Part shown: positions 8,888 to 18,546 of the stretch, in pieces
How positions within the stretch are numbered: position 1 is the stretch's first letter
Layout of the letters: each line of letters starts with the position of its first letter
NCBI GenBank assembly: GCA_028708845.1
Contig: JAQVXZ010000018.1
Location: 1-50,516 of the forward strand
Length of the DNA stretch: 50,516 nucleotides
Direction: 5' to 3'
Source: Bacteroidales bacterium
GTDB taxonomy: Bacteria; Bacteroidota; Bacteroidia; Bacteroidales; P3
Notes under the pieces: model-generated
Databases searched by the model: none
Seen by the model: the letters and a program-made list of their open reading frames with translations, nothing else
What the model was told of the DNA's origin: nothing
Program-made: the position numbers and the translations under genes

Positions 8888-9002
8888 CTTTGATTCATTT
8901 TGCTAAGATGTACATCACAGCGTGCTAAGATGTACATCGGAAGAAGCTAAGATGTACATCACAGTAAGCTAAGATGTACATCACAGCAAAATGCTTCTTT
9001 GT
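8888..9002 (-). repeat. 115-bp intergenic element, copy A (four GATGTACATC palindromes)
   Basis: This element lies between convergent genes. Four copies of GCTAAGATGTACATC start at 8902, 8924, 8946 and 8968, an exact 22-bp period. GATGTACATC is a perfect 10-bp palindrome. Read on minus, the array is bounded on the left by ACAAAGAAGCATTTTGCT (8985-9002) and on the right by AGCAAAATGAATCAAAG (8888-8904), the same boxes and the same 115-bp length as copies B and C. The asymmetric spacer sequences, however, run in the opposite orientation to the boxes compared with B and C. Confidence 0.9.
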
Positions 9003-9038
9003 TTTAGAAATTTAATACAGCATTTTAGTGTTTTCTTC

Positions 9039-10367
9039 CTAAGTTTTAATTATTTTAAAGCTATTTATGGCTGAGTTTGATTTGATTTTAATAATATAAA
9101 GCCCATTATTTAAGGTGCTTATATCAATTTTGGTTTTTAGGTTTCCTGATTTTGGTTTTGCATTTAGTCTTTTAAGGCTTTGTCCTTTAAGGTCTATTAT
9201 TTCAATCTCTAAGTCCTCAAATATATTTACGATATCAATATTTACTTTTTCCTCTTCCTTTGAGTAATAAACGTTGAATGAGCTTGAGTTTTTGTCGATT
9301 TCATTTAATGAAGCTGTGAATGCAAAACTTGTATCTACCCAATAGCTTTGTGAAGAGTTATCGCATAATGCTTTAATCCTCCACTGCCAGTTGCCATGTG
9401 GTAATTGTAATTGGTGGGAGTTTTGATTGACAACTATTCTCTGCCAATTCTCTTCATTAATCTTTTTATATCTTAGATCGTAGCTTGGACTTGTTCCGCT
9501 CCAACTTAAATTGCAAATTGCAGATGAGGTGTCGGAGCTTGAGTAGTTAAGCTGATGACTAAGATTTGTTGGATTATCGCATACGGATTCATTTTGTAGC
9601 CAATAGGCAAGGGAATCAAACATAATGGTATTGGATATATTTTGAAGGAAAGCACAATCTGAGGCATTCATTCCTGTGGGGACATCTTGGGTACTTACGC
9701 TATCGTGAAAAAAAGTGGAGTAGAAAACGCAGGATGCAAGATAGGTTCCCGCTACTGATGGGTGTGAATTGTCCCCAGAGTGGAGAACTAATGTTGAATC
9801 TTTAATTATTGATTCCCTCCATGCAGCTCCAACTGGTGCAATCAATGAACCAAAATCTTGAGCCATTAAACTGTAGTTTTGATATAGCCTTTCTGACATT
9901 GAAAAGTAAGTGCAAAAGGGAGGAAAGAATGGACAATTTTGTTGATCTCCGTACCTGTATCCCCAAGTCATATAGAATACAACCTTAGTTTGAGGGCTAT
10001 AAAACTTTATTATGCTGTCGAGTTTTTTTGCGTAGGGATAGACAGAGGAGTTGAATTGTCCATCTGGAAAAGCAACCTCTTGACTCTGTCCTTGCAAAAC
10101 TATATAATCGAAATTCCCTGATTGGATTCTCTCCAATAAGCCTGAGGTTTCTATATTATTCCAATGGGTGCTGAATTGTGCTCCTCCCATAGTCTGAGTT
10201 TCATATTTGAGAGTTTTTCCCATTGATGAGGATAAGTTTCTAACCATTAAGGGAAGGTTGTTTACGTCAGTATAGCTATTACCAACAAATAATACCTTCT
10301 TGTCTTGAGCATTAAGGTTAAAAAATATTGAAAGGGACAGAAGGAATAGGATAGTCTTTATTTTCAT
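9039..10367 (-). CDS. Secreted SGNH hydrolase (DUF4886-like) with FnIII-like and T9SS domains
   Basis: A 442-residue exported protein: signal peptide 1-20, then an SGNH/GDSL-type hydrolase domain about 23-250. The catalytic serine motif is VGNSYTD near residue 29, an oxyanion-type GQSQE lies near 93, and the Asp/His pair is in the GDNSHPSVAGTYLA block. A fibronectin-III-like beta domain (about 265-350) follows, then a type IX secretion type A sorting domain (about 370-442) ending in NNGLYIIKIKS. It is probably anchored at the cell surface or released, cleaving ester groups on glycans or lipids; the substrate cannot be read from sequence. It lies 87 bp downstream of the M6 protease pair on the same strand, separated by a hairpin. 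Confidence 0.85.
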   Translation of the reverse strand: MKIKTILFLLSLSIFFNLNAQDKKVLFVGNSYTDVNNLPLMVRNLSSSMGKTLKYETQTMGGAQFSTHWNNIETSGLLERIQSGNFDYIVLQGQSQEVAFPDGQFNSSVYPYAKKLDSIIKFYSPQTKVVFYMTWGYRYGDQQNCPFFPPFCTYFSMSERLYQNYSLMAQDFGSLIAPVGAAWRESIIKDSTLVLHSGDNSHPSVAGTYLASCVFYSTFFHDSVSTQDVPTGMNASDCAFLQNISNTIMFDSLAYWLQNESVCDNPTNLSHQLNYSSSDTSSAICNLSWSGTSPSYDLRYKKINEENWQRIVVNQNSHQLQLPHGNWQWRIKALCDNSSQSYWVDTSFAFTASLNEIDKNSSSFNVYYSKEEEKVNIDIVNIFEDLEIEIIDLKGQSLKRLNAKPKSGNLKTKIDISTLNNGLYIIKIKSNSAINSFKIIKT

Positions 10368-10384
10368 ATTAAAAAATGTGCAAA

Positions 10385-10418
10385 AGAAAAGGCAGAAGAT
10401 TATTCTCCTACCTTTTCT
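10385..10418 (-). terminator. Possible terminator after the M6 protease gene
   Basis: AGAAAAGG (10385-10392) pairs with CCTTTTCT (10411-10418) around an 18-base loop. On minus the second arm runs into TTTTG. The stem is short and the loop long, so this is a weak candidate between two secreted-protein genes. Confidence 0.35.
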
Positions 10419-10454
10419 GGGATTTTATTTTTAGTGGTTTATGCTTAGTAAGCC

Positions 10455-13208
10455 TTATTTAATAATTTGGATTTGTTTTCTGCCAACAATTTTGCTTCCA
10501 TCTCTTAAAACTAATATATATGCTCCATTTTCTAAGCTTGAAACATTTATTTTAGTTTTAGAGTTTATATCAGATTTAACGTAAACAGTCTTTCCTAATA
10601 GATTAACAATTTGCATATCTACTGTTTTGCCTGATTCAGTTTTTATATCTAAGGTAAATTCTCCACTAGTTGGATTTGGATATACGTTGAAATTGATAAT
10701 GTCTTTGTCAATATCGTTAAGTCCAATTTGATTTACAAAAATGCTTACAGGGGTTGTTGTTTTTGAAGGACAAGCTCCATTTCTAACTCTAACCCTATAT
10801 TGATAAGTTCCTGGCTCATCAAGGCTTTGAGAGAAAGAAGTTACTGCTCCAACATTAATTGATGCCCACTGTGCGTTACCATCTTTTCTCTGCCACACAA
10901 CAACATCTCCAACATTGTTTGTTAGGGTAATTGCTCCTGTTTGACCATTAAGATTTATTGTGTCATTTTCAATTGTAACATCTCCTGCAACAGTCATTGG
11001 AACTACTGGAACATATTTATATTGTGATGTATCTGATTTTTCTGCAGAAAGAACAACTCTCTTGTAATATGTTGGACTTGTCATTTGTGAAGGTGTATAG
11101 TCTCTATTTATTCCAGAGTTTTTAGTTATTATCCAATTCACTCCATCACTACTTTCCAACCAACGGTATGTAAATTGTCCGCTTCCTCCCAATGGTTCTG
11201 TTCCAATTAATGTAGGCATTTCTCCTGTTTCGCAAGCTGCAAAATTACTATCTATAATTGCATTATTTGTTATTGGAGAAGATGTTGTTATAAAGCTTAT
11301 TTGTTCTCCATAGCTTACTCCATTTGCATTCATTCCGTAAGCACGAGCATAGTATCTTACGCCAGGATTAAGTCCAGTAATTGTCATATCATAGCTTGGT
11401 GATGGCACTGTAGCTGCAACTTTCATATCTGAAACTCTTGGGTATGGTTTTGTGTTTAATACAAATCCTTGCTCAATTATGGTTGCGTCTCCAAGTACTG
11501 AAGCTGAAACTGTACCAGATAAATCTACTGTATTAGATGTTATTTGACTTGCTCCAAGGGTGTTAACTATAACACCATAATCAGCTCCTCCGTTAGTTTT
11601 GAAGGTTATTTGTTTGTTTTGAAGTCTAGTAATATCTGTTATTGCAACGTTTGAAGGGGAACCATCCCATGAAATTAGGTTTGTTGTCGTTTGGTCTGTA
11701 AGTGAAGTTATATTACTTGATCCTGGATAGAACATATTCGACATAGCAGAATAATACCATGAAGTGCTTGTTTGTGATCCTAAGTATTGACCATCAGCAC
11801 TCATTAACTTAACTGAATTCCTATTTGGATAGCAATTTAAACAGTTGTTTCCCCATCCAAGTGCATTAGGAGATTCATCAACGTGAATAGCCATAAGTCC
11901 ACTAGTTACTCCACTTGTATTGAGATAATACTGCATTGCATCAACATGTCTATTCCAACCTGTATAATCTTTATTTTCAATTAGGAAATACTCTCCTTCG
12001 GTTGGCGTATTTATTTGGTAAATTAAAGCAGAGTCAGTTGAATTGAATGAAGTAATATCCATTAACATAGTAGAGTCTATGATATATGGGCTTGCCCATC
12101 CAAGAAATACTTTAGAATATGCATTGTATATAGGAGGAGTTTTTTCGTTATTATTGTATGCACCTGCATCCATAATATCATATTCTCCAAAAGTTTTTGA
12201 TATTCCATTTGCTTGATAGTCCGAATCGTAATAATCCCAAAGTCCTAAAACGTGTCCAAACTCATGAGAGTGAACTCCAACTCCAGACATTCCTCCATTA
12301 GAAGTTTTTTCAGAAGCACAAGAATAGTCAATAATTCTAATTCCTTCATTTGAAACAAAATCTTGAGCTCCTAATTTTGAACGGTGAGCCCAAATAGCAT
12401 CTGTCCCTCCACCATTATGTTCTCCTTTTCCTGCATAAACAATATGTACTCCATCAACAATTAGATTATTATCATTGTCGAAAACACTGTAATCAACAGT
12501 TGCGTCTGCTGCATTACATGCATCAATAATCATTTGTTTTGAATTAATATCGTTCATATTTGCTGTCCTTGCTCCATAGAAAGCTCTTGGGTTAGGAAGA
12601 GTGAATGGTCCAACAACAGTACATTGAAGGTCAAGCTTTCCATAAGAAGAAGCAGCAAAGTAATCTCTAACACTTCCTGTGCTTGAATTTGCTGTATAAC
12701 CTATTTGGTTAAATAAGTTTTCAAAGTTTTGTCTTGAATAAGTAAATGAAATATCAGAATATTCAACTAATATTACTAATAGCTTTCTTATACCAACTGT
12801 TAATCCTTCAATAGCTCCTGATTTTGGAGTCTCCATTGACTTTGTTAGTTCAAGCATTATATTAATTTGATCTTTAGAATATCTAATTTTTTTGTCTATT
12901 TGTGACAAGAAGTTAATATCCATAACTGAACGCATTGAAGGGTTCTTTGCAACTATACCAGAGGGAGACATGTCTCCATTTTGATCAATAATTGCATATT
13001 CAAGATAGCCTAACTTGTTTACCATTAAGGTGTAGTTGTCTTCTGTTTCTATCCAACTTACTCTTTCGTCTCCAAAAAGATATGCATTGATTTCAGTCCC
13101 GTCTGGTTGTGAAAGTTGTACTAAACCGGTATAGGCTGGAATAGCCATACTAACCTGTGAGATTAGTAAAATTGCTATAAAAAGCAATCGCGTAATAATC
13201 TTTTTCAT
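10455..13208 (-). CDS. M6-family secreted metalloprotease with T9SS sorting domain
   Basis: A 917-residue exported protease. After the signal peptide (1-22) comes a propeptide-like region, then an M6 (immune inhibitor A-like) catalytic domain. The zinc motif HEFGHVLG starts at 315, with the downstream GLWDYYD that supplies further ligands. The C-terminal half has Ig/FnIII-like domains (one about 545-640 with GLNPGVRYYARAYG), a PKD/Ig-like domain, and a T9SS type A sorting domain (about 835-917, NVYPNPTSGEF motif). It should be carried through the outer membrane by the T9SS and act on the surface or outside. Only four bases separate it from the larger M6 gene upstream, so the two form an operon and probably arose by duplication. 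Confidence 0.93.
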   Translation of the reverse strand: MKKIITRLLFIAILLISQVSMAIPAYTGLVQLSQPDGTEINAYLFGDERVSWIETEDNYTLMVNKLGYLEYAIIDQNGDMSPSGIVAKNPSMRSVMDINFLSQIDKKIRYSKDQINIMLELTKSMETPKSGAIEGLTVGIRKLLVILVEYSDISFTYSRQNFENLFNQIGYTANSSTGSVRDYFAASSYGKLDLQCTVVGPFTLPNPRAFYGARTANMNDINSKQMIIDACNAADATVDYSVFDNDNNLIVDGVHIVYAGKGEHNGGGTDAIWAHRSKLGAQDFVSNEGIRIIDYSCASEKTSNGGMSGVGVHSHEFGHVLGLWDYYDSDYQANGISKTFGEYDIMDAGAYNNNEKTPPIYNAYSKVFLGWASPYIIDSTMLMDITSFNSTDSALIYQINTPTEGEYFLIENKDYTGWNRHVDAMQYYLNTSGVTSGLMAIHVDESPNALGWGNNCLNCYPNRNSVKLMSADGQYLGSQTSTSWYYSAMSNMFYPGSSNITSLTDQTTTNLISWDGSPSNVAITDITRLQNKQITFKTNGGADYGVIVNTLGASQITSNTVDLSGTVSASVLGDATIIEQGFVLNTKPYPRVSDMKVAATVPSPSYDMTITGLNPGVRYYARAYGMNANGVSYGEQISFITTSSPITNNAIIDSNFAACETGEMPTLIGTEPLGGSGQFTYRWLESSDGVNWIITKNSGINRDYTPSQMTSPTYYKRVVLSAEKSDTSQYKYVPVVPMTVAGDVTIENDTINLNGQTGAITLTNNVGDVVVWQRKDGNAQWASINVGAVTSFSQSLDEPGTYQYRVRVRNGACPSKTTTPVSIFVNQIGLNDIDKDIINFNVYPNPTSGEFTLDIKTESGKTVDMQIVNLLGKTVYVKSDINSKTKINVSSLENGAYILVLRDGSKIVGRKQIQIIK

Positions 13209-13212
13209 TTTT

Positions 13213-16200
13213 CTAGTTATTTATTATTATTATTTTTGACATTATTTGATTTCTATTCTTGAATACAAGAAGATAAGAACCTGCATCTATTGGATTAAGG
13301 TTAATCATATTATCTCCTTTATTTAATATTTGTTTATCTATTTTCTTAACTTGCTTTGCATTTATATCGAATAGGGACATTTCTCCAACAAAGACTTCTT
13401 TTTTGTTATACTTAACATTAATTTCTCCATTAGAAGGGTTTGGAGATACTACTATACTATTATCTGAAACTTCAATATCATCTAGTCCTATGCTTTTCCT
13501 AACGTATGTCCAATCTAATCCTGAAATTTCTTCTTGACATGCTCCACTCTTAACTCTAACTCTATAATAATATAATCCAATTTCTGTTGGAGTATCAATT
13601 AACCAATTGCTTTCAGAAGGGTTTGGTATAGTAATCCAATCATATTCTAATTTCTTTCTTTCCCAAACAAATTGGTCTCCAACATAAGCTCTTAATTCCA
13701 TTCTTAATTCTTGGTTAAGATTTATTGTGTCTTGAGCTCTAAATACATTTCCTGCTTTGGTTCTTGGTGATACATCAATTAAAACAGAGTTACTTGTGTC
13801 TGAAACTAATCTGGAATATACAATTCTTCTATAATATAGACTTTCTTGTGCTCTAAATGGAAGATAGGAGGGAAGTATTCTTAAGTCTGAGTCTTCTGCT
13901 AGTTCCCAGTCCTCATCATTTGGGCTTTGAATCCATAGATATGTATATTCCCCATCGCCTCCTGTTGGAGTTGATCCTTGTATTGTCTGTGTTGCTGCAT
14001 TAAAGCATAGGTGTTGTTCTCCTGATATTGTATTGTTAAATATTGGAATTGGAGGGGTAGTGATTATATATTCTTGTCCAAAGCCTGTTCCAAAACTGTT
14101 TTTTGCATAAGCTCTAATCCTATACGAAGTTTCTGGCTGAAGGTTTGTAAGGCTTGTTGAAAAAGAACCCATTCCTGATCCAAGAACTATTTTAGAATCT
14201 GTTGGTTGAGGTAAATTTCCATTTGTTGTCCAGCATATTCCTTTTTCTTCAACAATGCTTGAACCTAAGTAAACAACTTCTCCTCCGGTTTGAATACTAT
14301 TATAAGTTATTAAACTTGTTGGGCTGGTATTAACTATTGGTAATTGATAAATACCATTTACTTGTATTTCATCAATATATATTGGATTTGAATTTTCTGA
14401 TATTCCTTCAAAGCTAATATAGTAATTGTCACTTGGGTTTGGTAATTGAATTGAATCTAAAGTCCAATTACTGGTTGAAGAGGTATATGTTTTTAAAATA
14501 TTCCATGTTCCTTCAACTCCTATTTTATAATATGCTATTAAGCTATTGTCTGAATTTGGTTTATGATAATAAAACTTAATATTTGTTTCTTCATGATCCA
14601 ATAGGTTAATGATAGGTATTACTAATTTGGAAGTAGAGCTTTCAATTGGTTTAAACATAAAAAAGGTTTCTCCATCATAAGGATTAACACTTCCATCCAA
14701 GGTTGCAAGTTGCCAATTAATGCCTTTTTCAAAACAGTTGCTATCTATATCATCAGAAATAAAAGAATGTGGGAAGGTTTTTACTCTTTCACATTTTGTT
14801 AATATTGTTTTTTCTTCTCCATAAGAGATAAGCCCTTTATTTTTTGCATAAGCACGAACGTAATACTCGGTGTTGGATTCTAGGTTTGTTGGTATGATAG
14901 TATATTGCCCTATTCCTGGTGTTGGAGAAGCCATATATGAATCATCTATTGTAGGAGATGGATTTGTTGAATAAACTATTCCTCTTTCAGTAATTAAAGT
15001 ATAGCCTTGTGAAAGTATCCTTGTTGTTATTCTTGCTGAATTATCTGTTATGTTATCTATCTTAAGTGTGTCAACAACTGGATAAGCCATTAGATCTGAT
15101 TCTGAAACTTCAATATTATCTATCGATACTCCATAGCCTGAATATAGTTCTGCCTCAAAAGCTATATAATACGTATTTGATTTATTTGGGAGAGCGATAG
15201 AGTCCATTGTCCAATCTGGAGTTGTAGTAAAGTATGTTTTAAGCAATTGCCATGGGCTTTGTTTTGAAGTCCTATAATAAATTTTCAAAGCATCTAAATA
15301 ACTTTCTCTTTCTTTTGTTGAGTAGTGAAACTTTAAGTAAGGCTCTGAAAGAATTGATAAGTCTAATTGAGGAGTTATTAGTTTTCTTTTTTGTCCTGTT
15401 GGATAGGTTGATGATATGGTCGCAAAATTATATCCATCTTGTGCAGATATTCCTCCTGATATTGTTGAATCTTTTATTTTCCATACATTTGATAGAAAAG
15501 AATTAGACTCTTCTGACCAACAAGATAATAGGCTAGAGTTTTCAAAGCTATATGAAAATGGGAACGTAGTAATAGAAGGGCATGGGGTAGTAGCTTCAAT
15601 GATTTCTCCAAAGTAATAAACTGATGATGAATTTTTTACATATGCTCTTACAAAATAAGTGGTCGAGGGTTGGATTCCAGAAATAACTGAAATGAAATTA
15701 TTATCAGGTTCGTTATTTATAATTTTTGTATCTGTGAATAATGGATTACTTGAAGTTGAATAAACTATTCCTTTTTCAACTATTGGGTCTGAGGTTTGCG
15801 ACACAGAAACACTTACATAAATTGAATCAGATGTTAGTCTTGTTATTCCATTTGTTATAGCTCTTGGTGAATTTGGTGAAATTGCTCCAAAGTCAAAGCT
15901 GATATTTTTAGTAGTAGTATTTTCTTTTATTCTTGTAATTGGTTTATTTAATGGACCTCCATTATTTGAAAGGCTATTAGGGTTCGATGTGTCGGTAAAG
16001 CTTGTGTTATTAGATGATCCTGGGAAAGGATTGCTTGCACGATTCCAAATAGTTAAAGGGTTAGCTTCTATAAGATTTATTCCCATCCAAGAAGGGTCAC
16101 AATTTGCACAATTAGAATTCCAGCCTGGGACACTTTTGTCTATATGGGTAATTATCATGCCGTGTCCTGGAAGGTATCTATCCCAACCAATTTGTTGGCG

Positions 16201-17454
16201 ATTTTCAATAACAAAATATTCTGTTGGGCTATATGTTATTTTATATGCATTGTTCGACAAACAAAGAGGAGCAAGAGTTTTATTGCCTATTCCTGTGTTT
16301 GTAGCGCCTAATTCAACTAGGTCTAAAAATCCTTCAGAACTACGTTGGAAAGCACTCCATAAGCATGGTGTTCTTGCTGCATTATTATAACATCCAGATG
16401 ACATAACATCCCAATCATAATTAGCAGCTGATTCTCCACCACTTCCACCGTAGTCGGTATCGTAAACATCACCTAGTCCAAGAACGTGAGAAAACTCATG
16501 ACATATTGTTCCTATTACTGGAGGCGTTTCCCCATATGCAGTACTTCCATTAAGTTCTGCAGAGCAACCGTAATTATAAATATAAACTCCATCTTTTTGA
16601 ACAGGAGGATATAAAGCACTTCTATGAGGCCATATTGCAAATGGCTCCCCGCTACTTGCTGCACATCCTGCATAAATCATATAAACGCAATCAACATAAT
16701 TGCTTCCATTACCACAATAGTTTGCAAAGTTTATTATTGGGTCTGCTAAATCAATAATTTCTCTTAAAAGGTTTTTTGCTCCGTTATGACCAGCTACTTG
16801 ATTACTATAAACCTCGCAACCAGCACTAGAAACAAATGGACCATAAACATCTGCTGTAACTCTAACATTGCCAAAGGTTGAAGCTAAAAAATAATCATGA
16901 ACGCTACCTTCGTTTCCATTAACATTATATCCTACTTGATTAAATAAGTTGTCAAAATATTGAGCATCATTAACAAATGCTCTATTTGGATAACCAACTA
17001 AAAGCACTACTATTCGAAGATCTCTTTGTGTTGTTTTGGCTTGGTTATATGATTGTTGATATTCTGGAGTTTGTTTAAAGTCCCATAATTGGTTTAAACT
17101 ATTTATTTGGTCTCTTGAGAAAAACAATTCCTTATCAATGCCTCTAAGAAATTCTATTTCCTCCTTATCTCTTTCATTATCATTATGTGCAATAAATGTA
17201 GAGGGTGTAATTCCTCCCTTATCATCGGCAATTGCATAAACAAAATCTCCATTCTTTGATTTCAAAAGTGTATATCCATCAGTGGTTTTAGCCCAATTAA
17301 CCTTTTCGTCTCCTTTTAGAAAAAGAGACAGCTTTGTATTATCTGATTGCTTAACAACAAGTATTTGGTTATAAGCCGGTACTGCAATAACAGCAGAGTC
17401 AATAACGCAAATAAATAGGGTTAATAGTATAATCTTAATTGTTTTTGTTTTCAT
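13213..17454 (-). CDS. Large M6-family metalloprotease with adhesin-like domains and T9SS domain
   Basis: A 1413-residue exported protease. I use the ATG at 17454 (MKTKTIK) over an in-frame TTG at 17466. It has a signal peptide (about 1-24), a propeptide-like region similar to that of the neighbouring protease, and an M6 domain with HEFSHVLG beginning at 319 and GLGDVYD after it. The C-terminal 850 residues alternate FnIII-like modules (TEYYVRAYAKN-type motifs, at least three) with two cleaved-adhesin/MAM-like modules (WSEES... and GINWQL...). A T9SS type A sorting domain closes the protein (VSPNPSNGE). The extra modules suggest binding to glycans or host/environmental proteins. A good promoter sits 32 bp upstream. 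Confidence 0.92.
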   Translation of the reverse strand: MKTKTIKIILLTLFICVIDSAVIAVPAYNQILVVKQSDNTKLSLFLKGDEKVNWAKTTDGYTLLKSKNGDFVYAIADDKGGITPSTFIAHNDNERDKEEIEFLRGIDKELFFSRDQINSLNQLWDFKQTPEYQQSYNQAKTTQRDLRIVVLLVGYPNRAFVNDAQYFDNLFNQVGYNVNGNEGSVHDYFLASTFGNVRVTADVYGPFVSSAGCEVYSNQVAGHNGAKNLLREIIDLADPIINFANYCGNGSNYVDCVYMIYAGCAASSGEPFAIWPHRSALYPPVQKDGVYIYNYGCSAELNGSTAYGETPPVIGTICHEFSHVLGLGDVYDTDYGGSGGESAANYDWDVMSSGCYNNAARTPCLWSAFQRSSEGFLDLVELGATNTGIGNKTLAPLCLSNNAYKITYSPTEYFVIENRQQIGWDRYLPGHGMIITHIDKSVPGWNSNCANCDPSWMGINLIEANPLTIWNRASNPFPGSSNNTSFTDTSNPNSLSNNGGPLNKPITRIKENTTTKNISFDFGAISPNSPRAITNGITRLTSDSIYVSVSVSQTSDPIVEKGIVYSTSSNPLFTDTKIINNEPDNNFISVISGIQPSTTYFVRAYVKNSSSVYYFGEIIEATTPCPSITTFPFSYSFENSSLLSCWSEESNSFLSNVWKIKDSTISGGISAQDGYNFATISSTYPTGQKRKLITPQLDLSILSEPYLKFHYSTKERESYLDALKIYYRTSKQSPWQLLKTYFTTTPDWTMDSIALPNKSNTYYIAFEAELYSGYGVSIDNIEVSESDLMAYPVVDTLKIDNITDNSARITTRILSQGYTLITERGIVYSTNPSPTIDDSYMASPTPGIGQYTIIPTNLESNTEYYVRAYAKNKGLISYGEEKTILTKCERVKTFPHSFISDDIDSNCFEKGINWQLATLDGSVNPYDGETFFMFKPIESSTSKLVIPIINLLDHEETNIKFYYHKPNSDNSLIAYYKIGVEGTWNILKTYTSSTSNWTLDSIQLPNPSDNYYISFEGISENSNPIYIDEIQVNGIYQLPIVNTSPTSLITYNSIQTGGEVVYLGSSIVEEKGICWTTNGNLPQPTDSKIVLGSGMGSFSTSLTNLQPETSYRIRAYAKNSFGTGFGQEYIITTPPIPIFNNTISGEQHLCFNAATQTIQGSTPTGGDGEYTYLWIQSPNDEDWELAEDSDLRILPSYLPFRAQESLYYRRIVYSRLVSDTSNSVLIDVSPRTKAGNVFRAQDTINLNQELRMELRAYVGDQFVWERKKLEYDWITIPNPSESNWLIDTPTEIGLYYYRVRVKSGACQEEISGLDWTYVRKSIGLDDIEVSDNSIVVSPNPSNGEINVKYNKKEVFVGEMSLFDINAKQVKKIDKQILNKGDNMINLNPIDAGSYLLVFKNRNQIMSKIIIINN

Positions 17455-17485
17455 ATAATGTGTCAAAATAAAAAAGTCTAGTTGG

Positions 17486-17516
17486 CAAAAATAAGAATTA
17501 ATGTTTAGTATTCAAA
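17486..17516 (-). promoter_or_regulatory. Promoter of the M6 protease operon
   Basis: On minus: -33 TTTG (17513-17516), 19-bp spacer, -7 TATTTTTG (17486-17493). This matches the Bacteroidota consensus fully and lies just upstream of the ATG at 17454. Confidence 0.7.
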
Positions 17517-17677
17517 ATAATAAAGGCATAAAATTTAGCTTTGTGAATTTTATTTCGTTTGGCAAAATATTCTTTTACTTTGATAACGAGAAAAAACTAT
17601 GTGTTAGTATAAACAATATCATCATTCGTATATAGTTAAACCAAAATATACACATAGAAATACTAGATCTTTGTTTG

Positions 17678-17783
17678 AGCTTTTTCTTTCTTTGTTTTAA
17701 TTTATTGAATCGCCGTATTAATTTATTGAAATGGCGATTCAATAAATCCTTTCAGCGATTCAGTAAATCATTTTAATGCAATG
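17678..17783. repeat. Intergenic array D: four 21-bp registers plus shared linker box
   Basis: In the 355-bp gap between the M6 operon promoter and the TrmN6-like gene, units begin at 17700, 17721, 17742 and 17763 (exact 21-bp register) with ATTTATTG or RTAAATC-type starts. Units 1 and 2 contain a perfect 14-bp inverted repeat, TTTATTGAATCGCC (17701-17714) and GGCGATTCAATAAA (17733-17746). GCGATTCARTAAATC occurs at 17734 and 17755. Next to it, on minus, is ACAAAGAAAGAAAAAGCT (17678-17695), 16 of 18 identical to the linker box of elements B and C. I see no gene in the rest of the gap. Confidence 0.8.
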
Positions 17784-17809
17784 GAAATAATAAATGAAAT
17801 CTTATTCTA

Positions 17810-18532
17810 TTATAGTAAATAATTCTTTACTAGAGAGAAGTACTCCTCGGTTTGAGTATTGTCATTATTTCTAAGAATGATTGTATGGTCTTCAACATCA
17901 TAATAATTTGATTGAAGATTATCCATTTCTAGGATTTTTAGATGGAGAACTACTCTTTCGCATTCTTTATTTAGTTTAGAATATATATTTATTCTTTTGA
18001 TTGCTTCGAGTTTTTGTTCTTTTGCCTTGTCAATAAATATTTCAGATTCTTTCTTCGGAAGAATAATACATAGTATACCTTCTTTTGATAATAGTTTTTT
18101 TGATGCTAAAATAAGGTTGTCGAATGTCAGGGAAGAGGTGTGGCGTGCTTTTGTTCTAGTTTCAAATGGACTTTCTAGGCTTGAAATAAAAAACGGAGGA
18201 TTTGTAATAATCAAATCAAACTTTTCTATTCTTTCTTTTGAAAATGAGAGTAGATCAATCTCTTTTGCAGTAATTCTAGAATTGAATTTAGAGTTTTTGA
18301 AATTAAAGCTAGCCTCTTTGATTGAATCTGAGTCTATATCAATTGCTGTTATTTCTGATAGCTTGTATTTCTGGGCCATGCATAATGCTATTATTCCACA
18401 TCCTGTGCCAATATCTAATACTTTGGATGGGGAATTATCAGGGGCTAAGGATGATAATAATATTGCATCTGTCCCAATTTTCATTGAGCTCTTCGAATGA
18501 TTAAGTGAAAACTCTTTACATTGAAACTCCAT
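17810..18532 (-). CDS. tRNA1(Val) (adenine37-N6)-methyltransferase (TrmN6-like)
   Basis: A 240-residue SAM-dependent methyltransferase. Motif I is VLDIGTGCGIIAL (38-50); the amino-methyltransferase motif NPPF is at 111-114. Overall similarity is to the YfiC/TrmN6 family that methylates N6 of A37 in tRNA1(Val). The start has the typical EFSLNHSKSSMKIGTDAILL opening. A terminator for the ExbD operon lies just upstream, so it probably has its own promoter. The family also contains protein and rRNA N-methyltransferases, so the exact substrate is inferred from similarity. Confidence 0.85.
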   Translation of the reverse strand: MEFQCKEFSLNHSKSSMKIGTDAILLSSLAPDNSPSKVLDIGTGCGIIALCMAQKYKLSEITAIDIDSDSIKEASFNFKNSKFNSRITAKEIDLLSFSKERIEKFDLIITNPPFFISSLESPFETRTKARHTSSLTFDNLILASKKLLSKEGILCIILPKKESEIFIDKAKEQKLEAIKRINIYSKLNKECERVVLHLKILEMDNLQSNYYDVEDHTIILRNNDNTQTEEYFSLVKNYLL

Positions 18533-18546
18533 ATCTAGATGCTAAT

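Noticed and set aside
8902-8982. The 22-bp arrays (also 27247-27327 and 36057-36137) look superficially like a CRISPR array
   Set aside because: The variable stretches between repeats are only about 7-12 bases and are themselves similar between loci, the repeat is a perfect palindrome of 10 bp, and there are no cas genes.
15989-16390. A 133-codon plus-strand ORF
   Set aside because: It is antisense to the catalytic region of the large M6 protease and shows no signature of its own.
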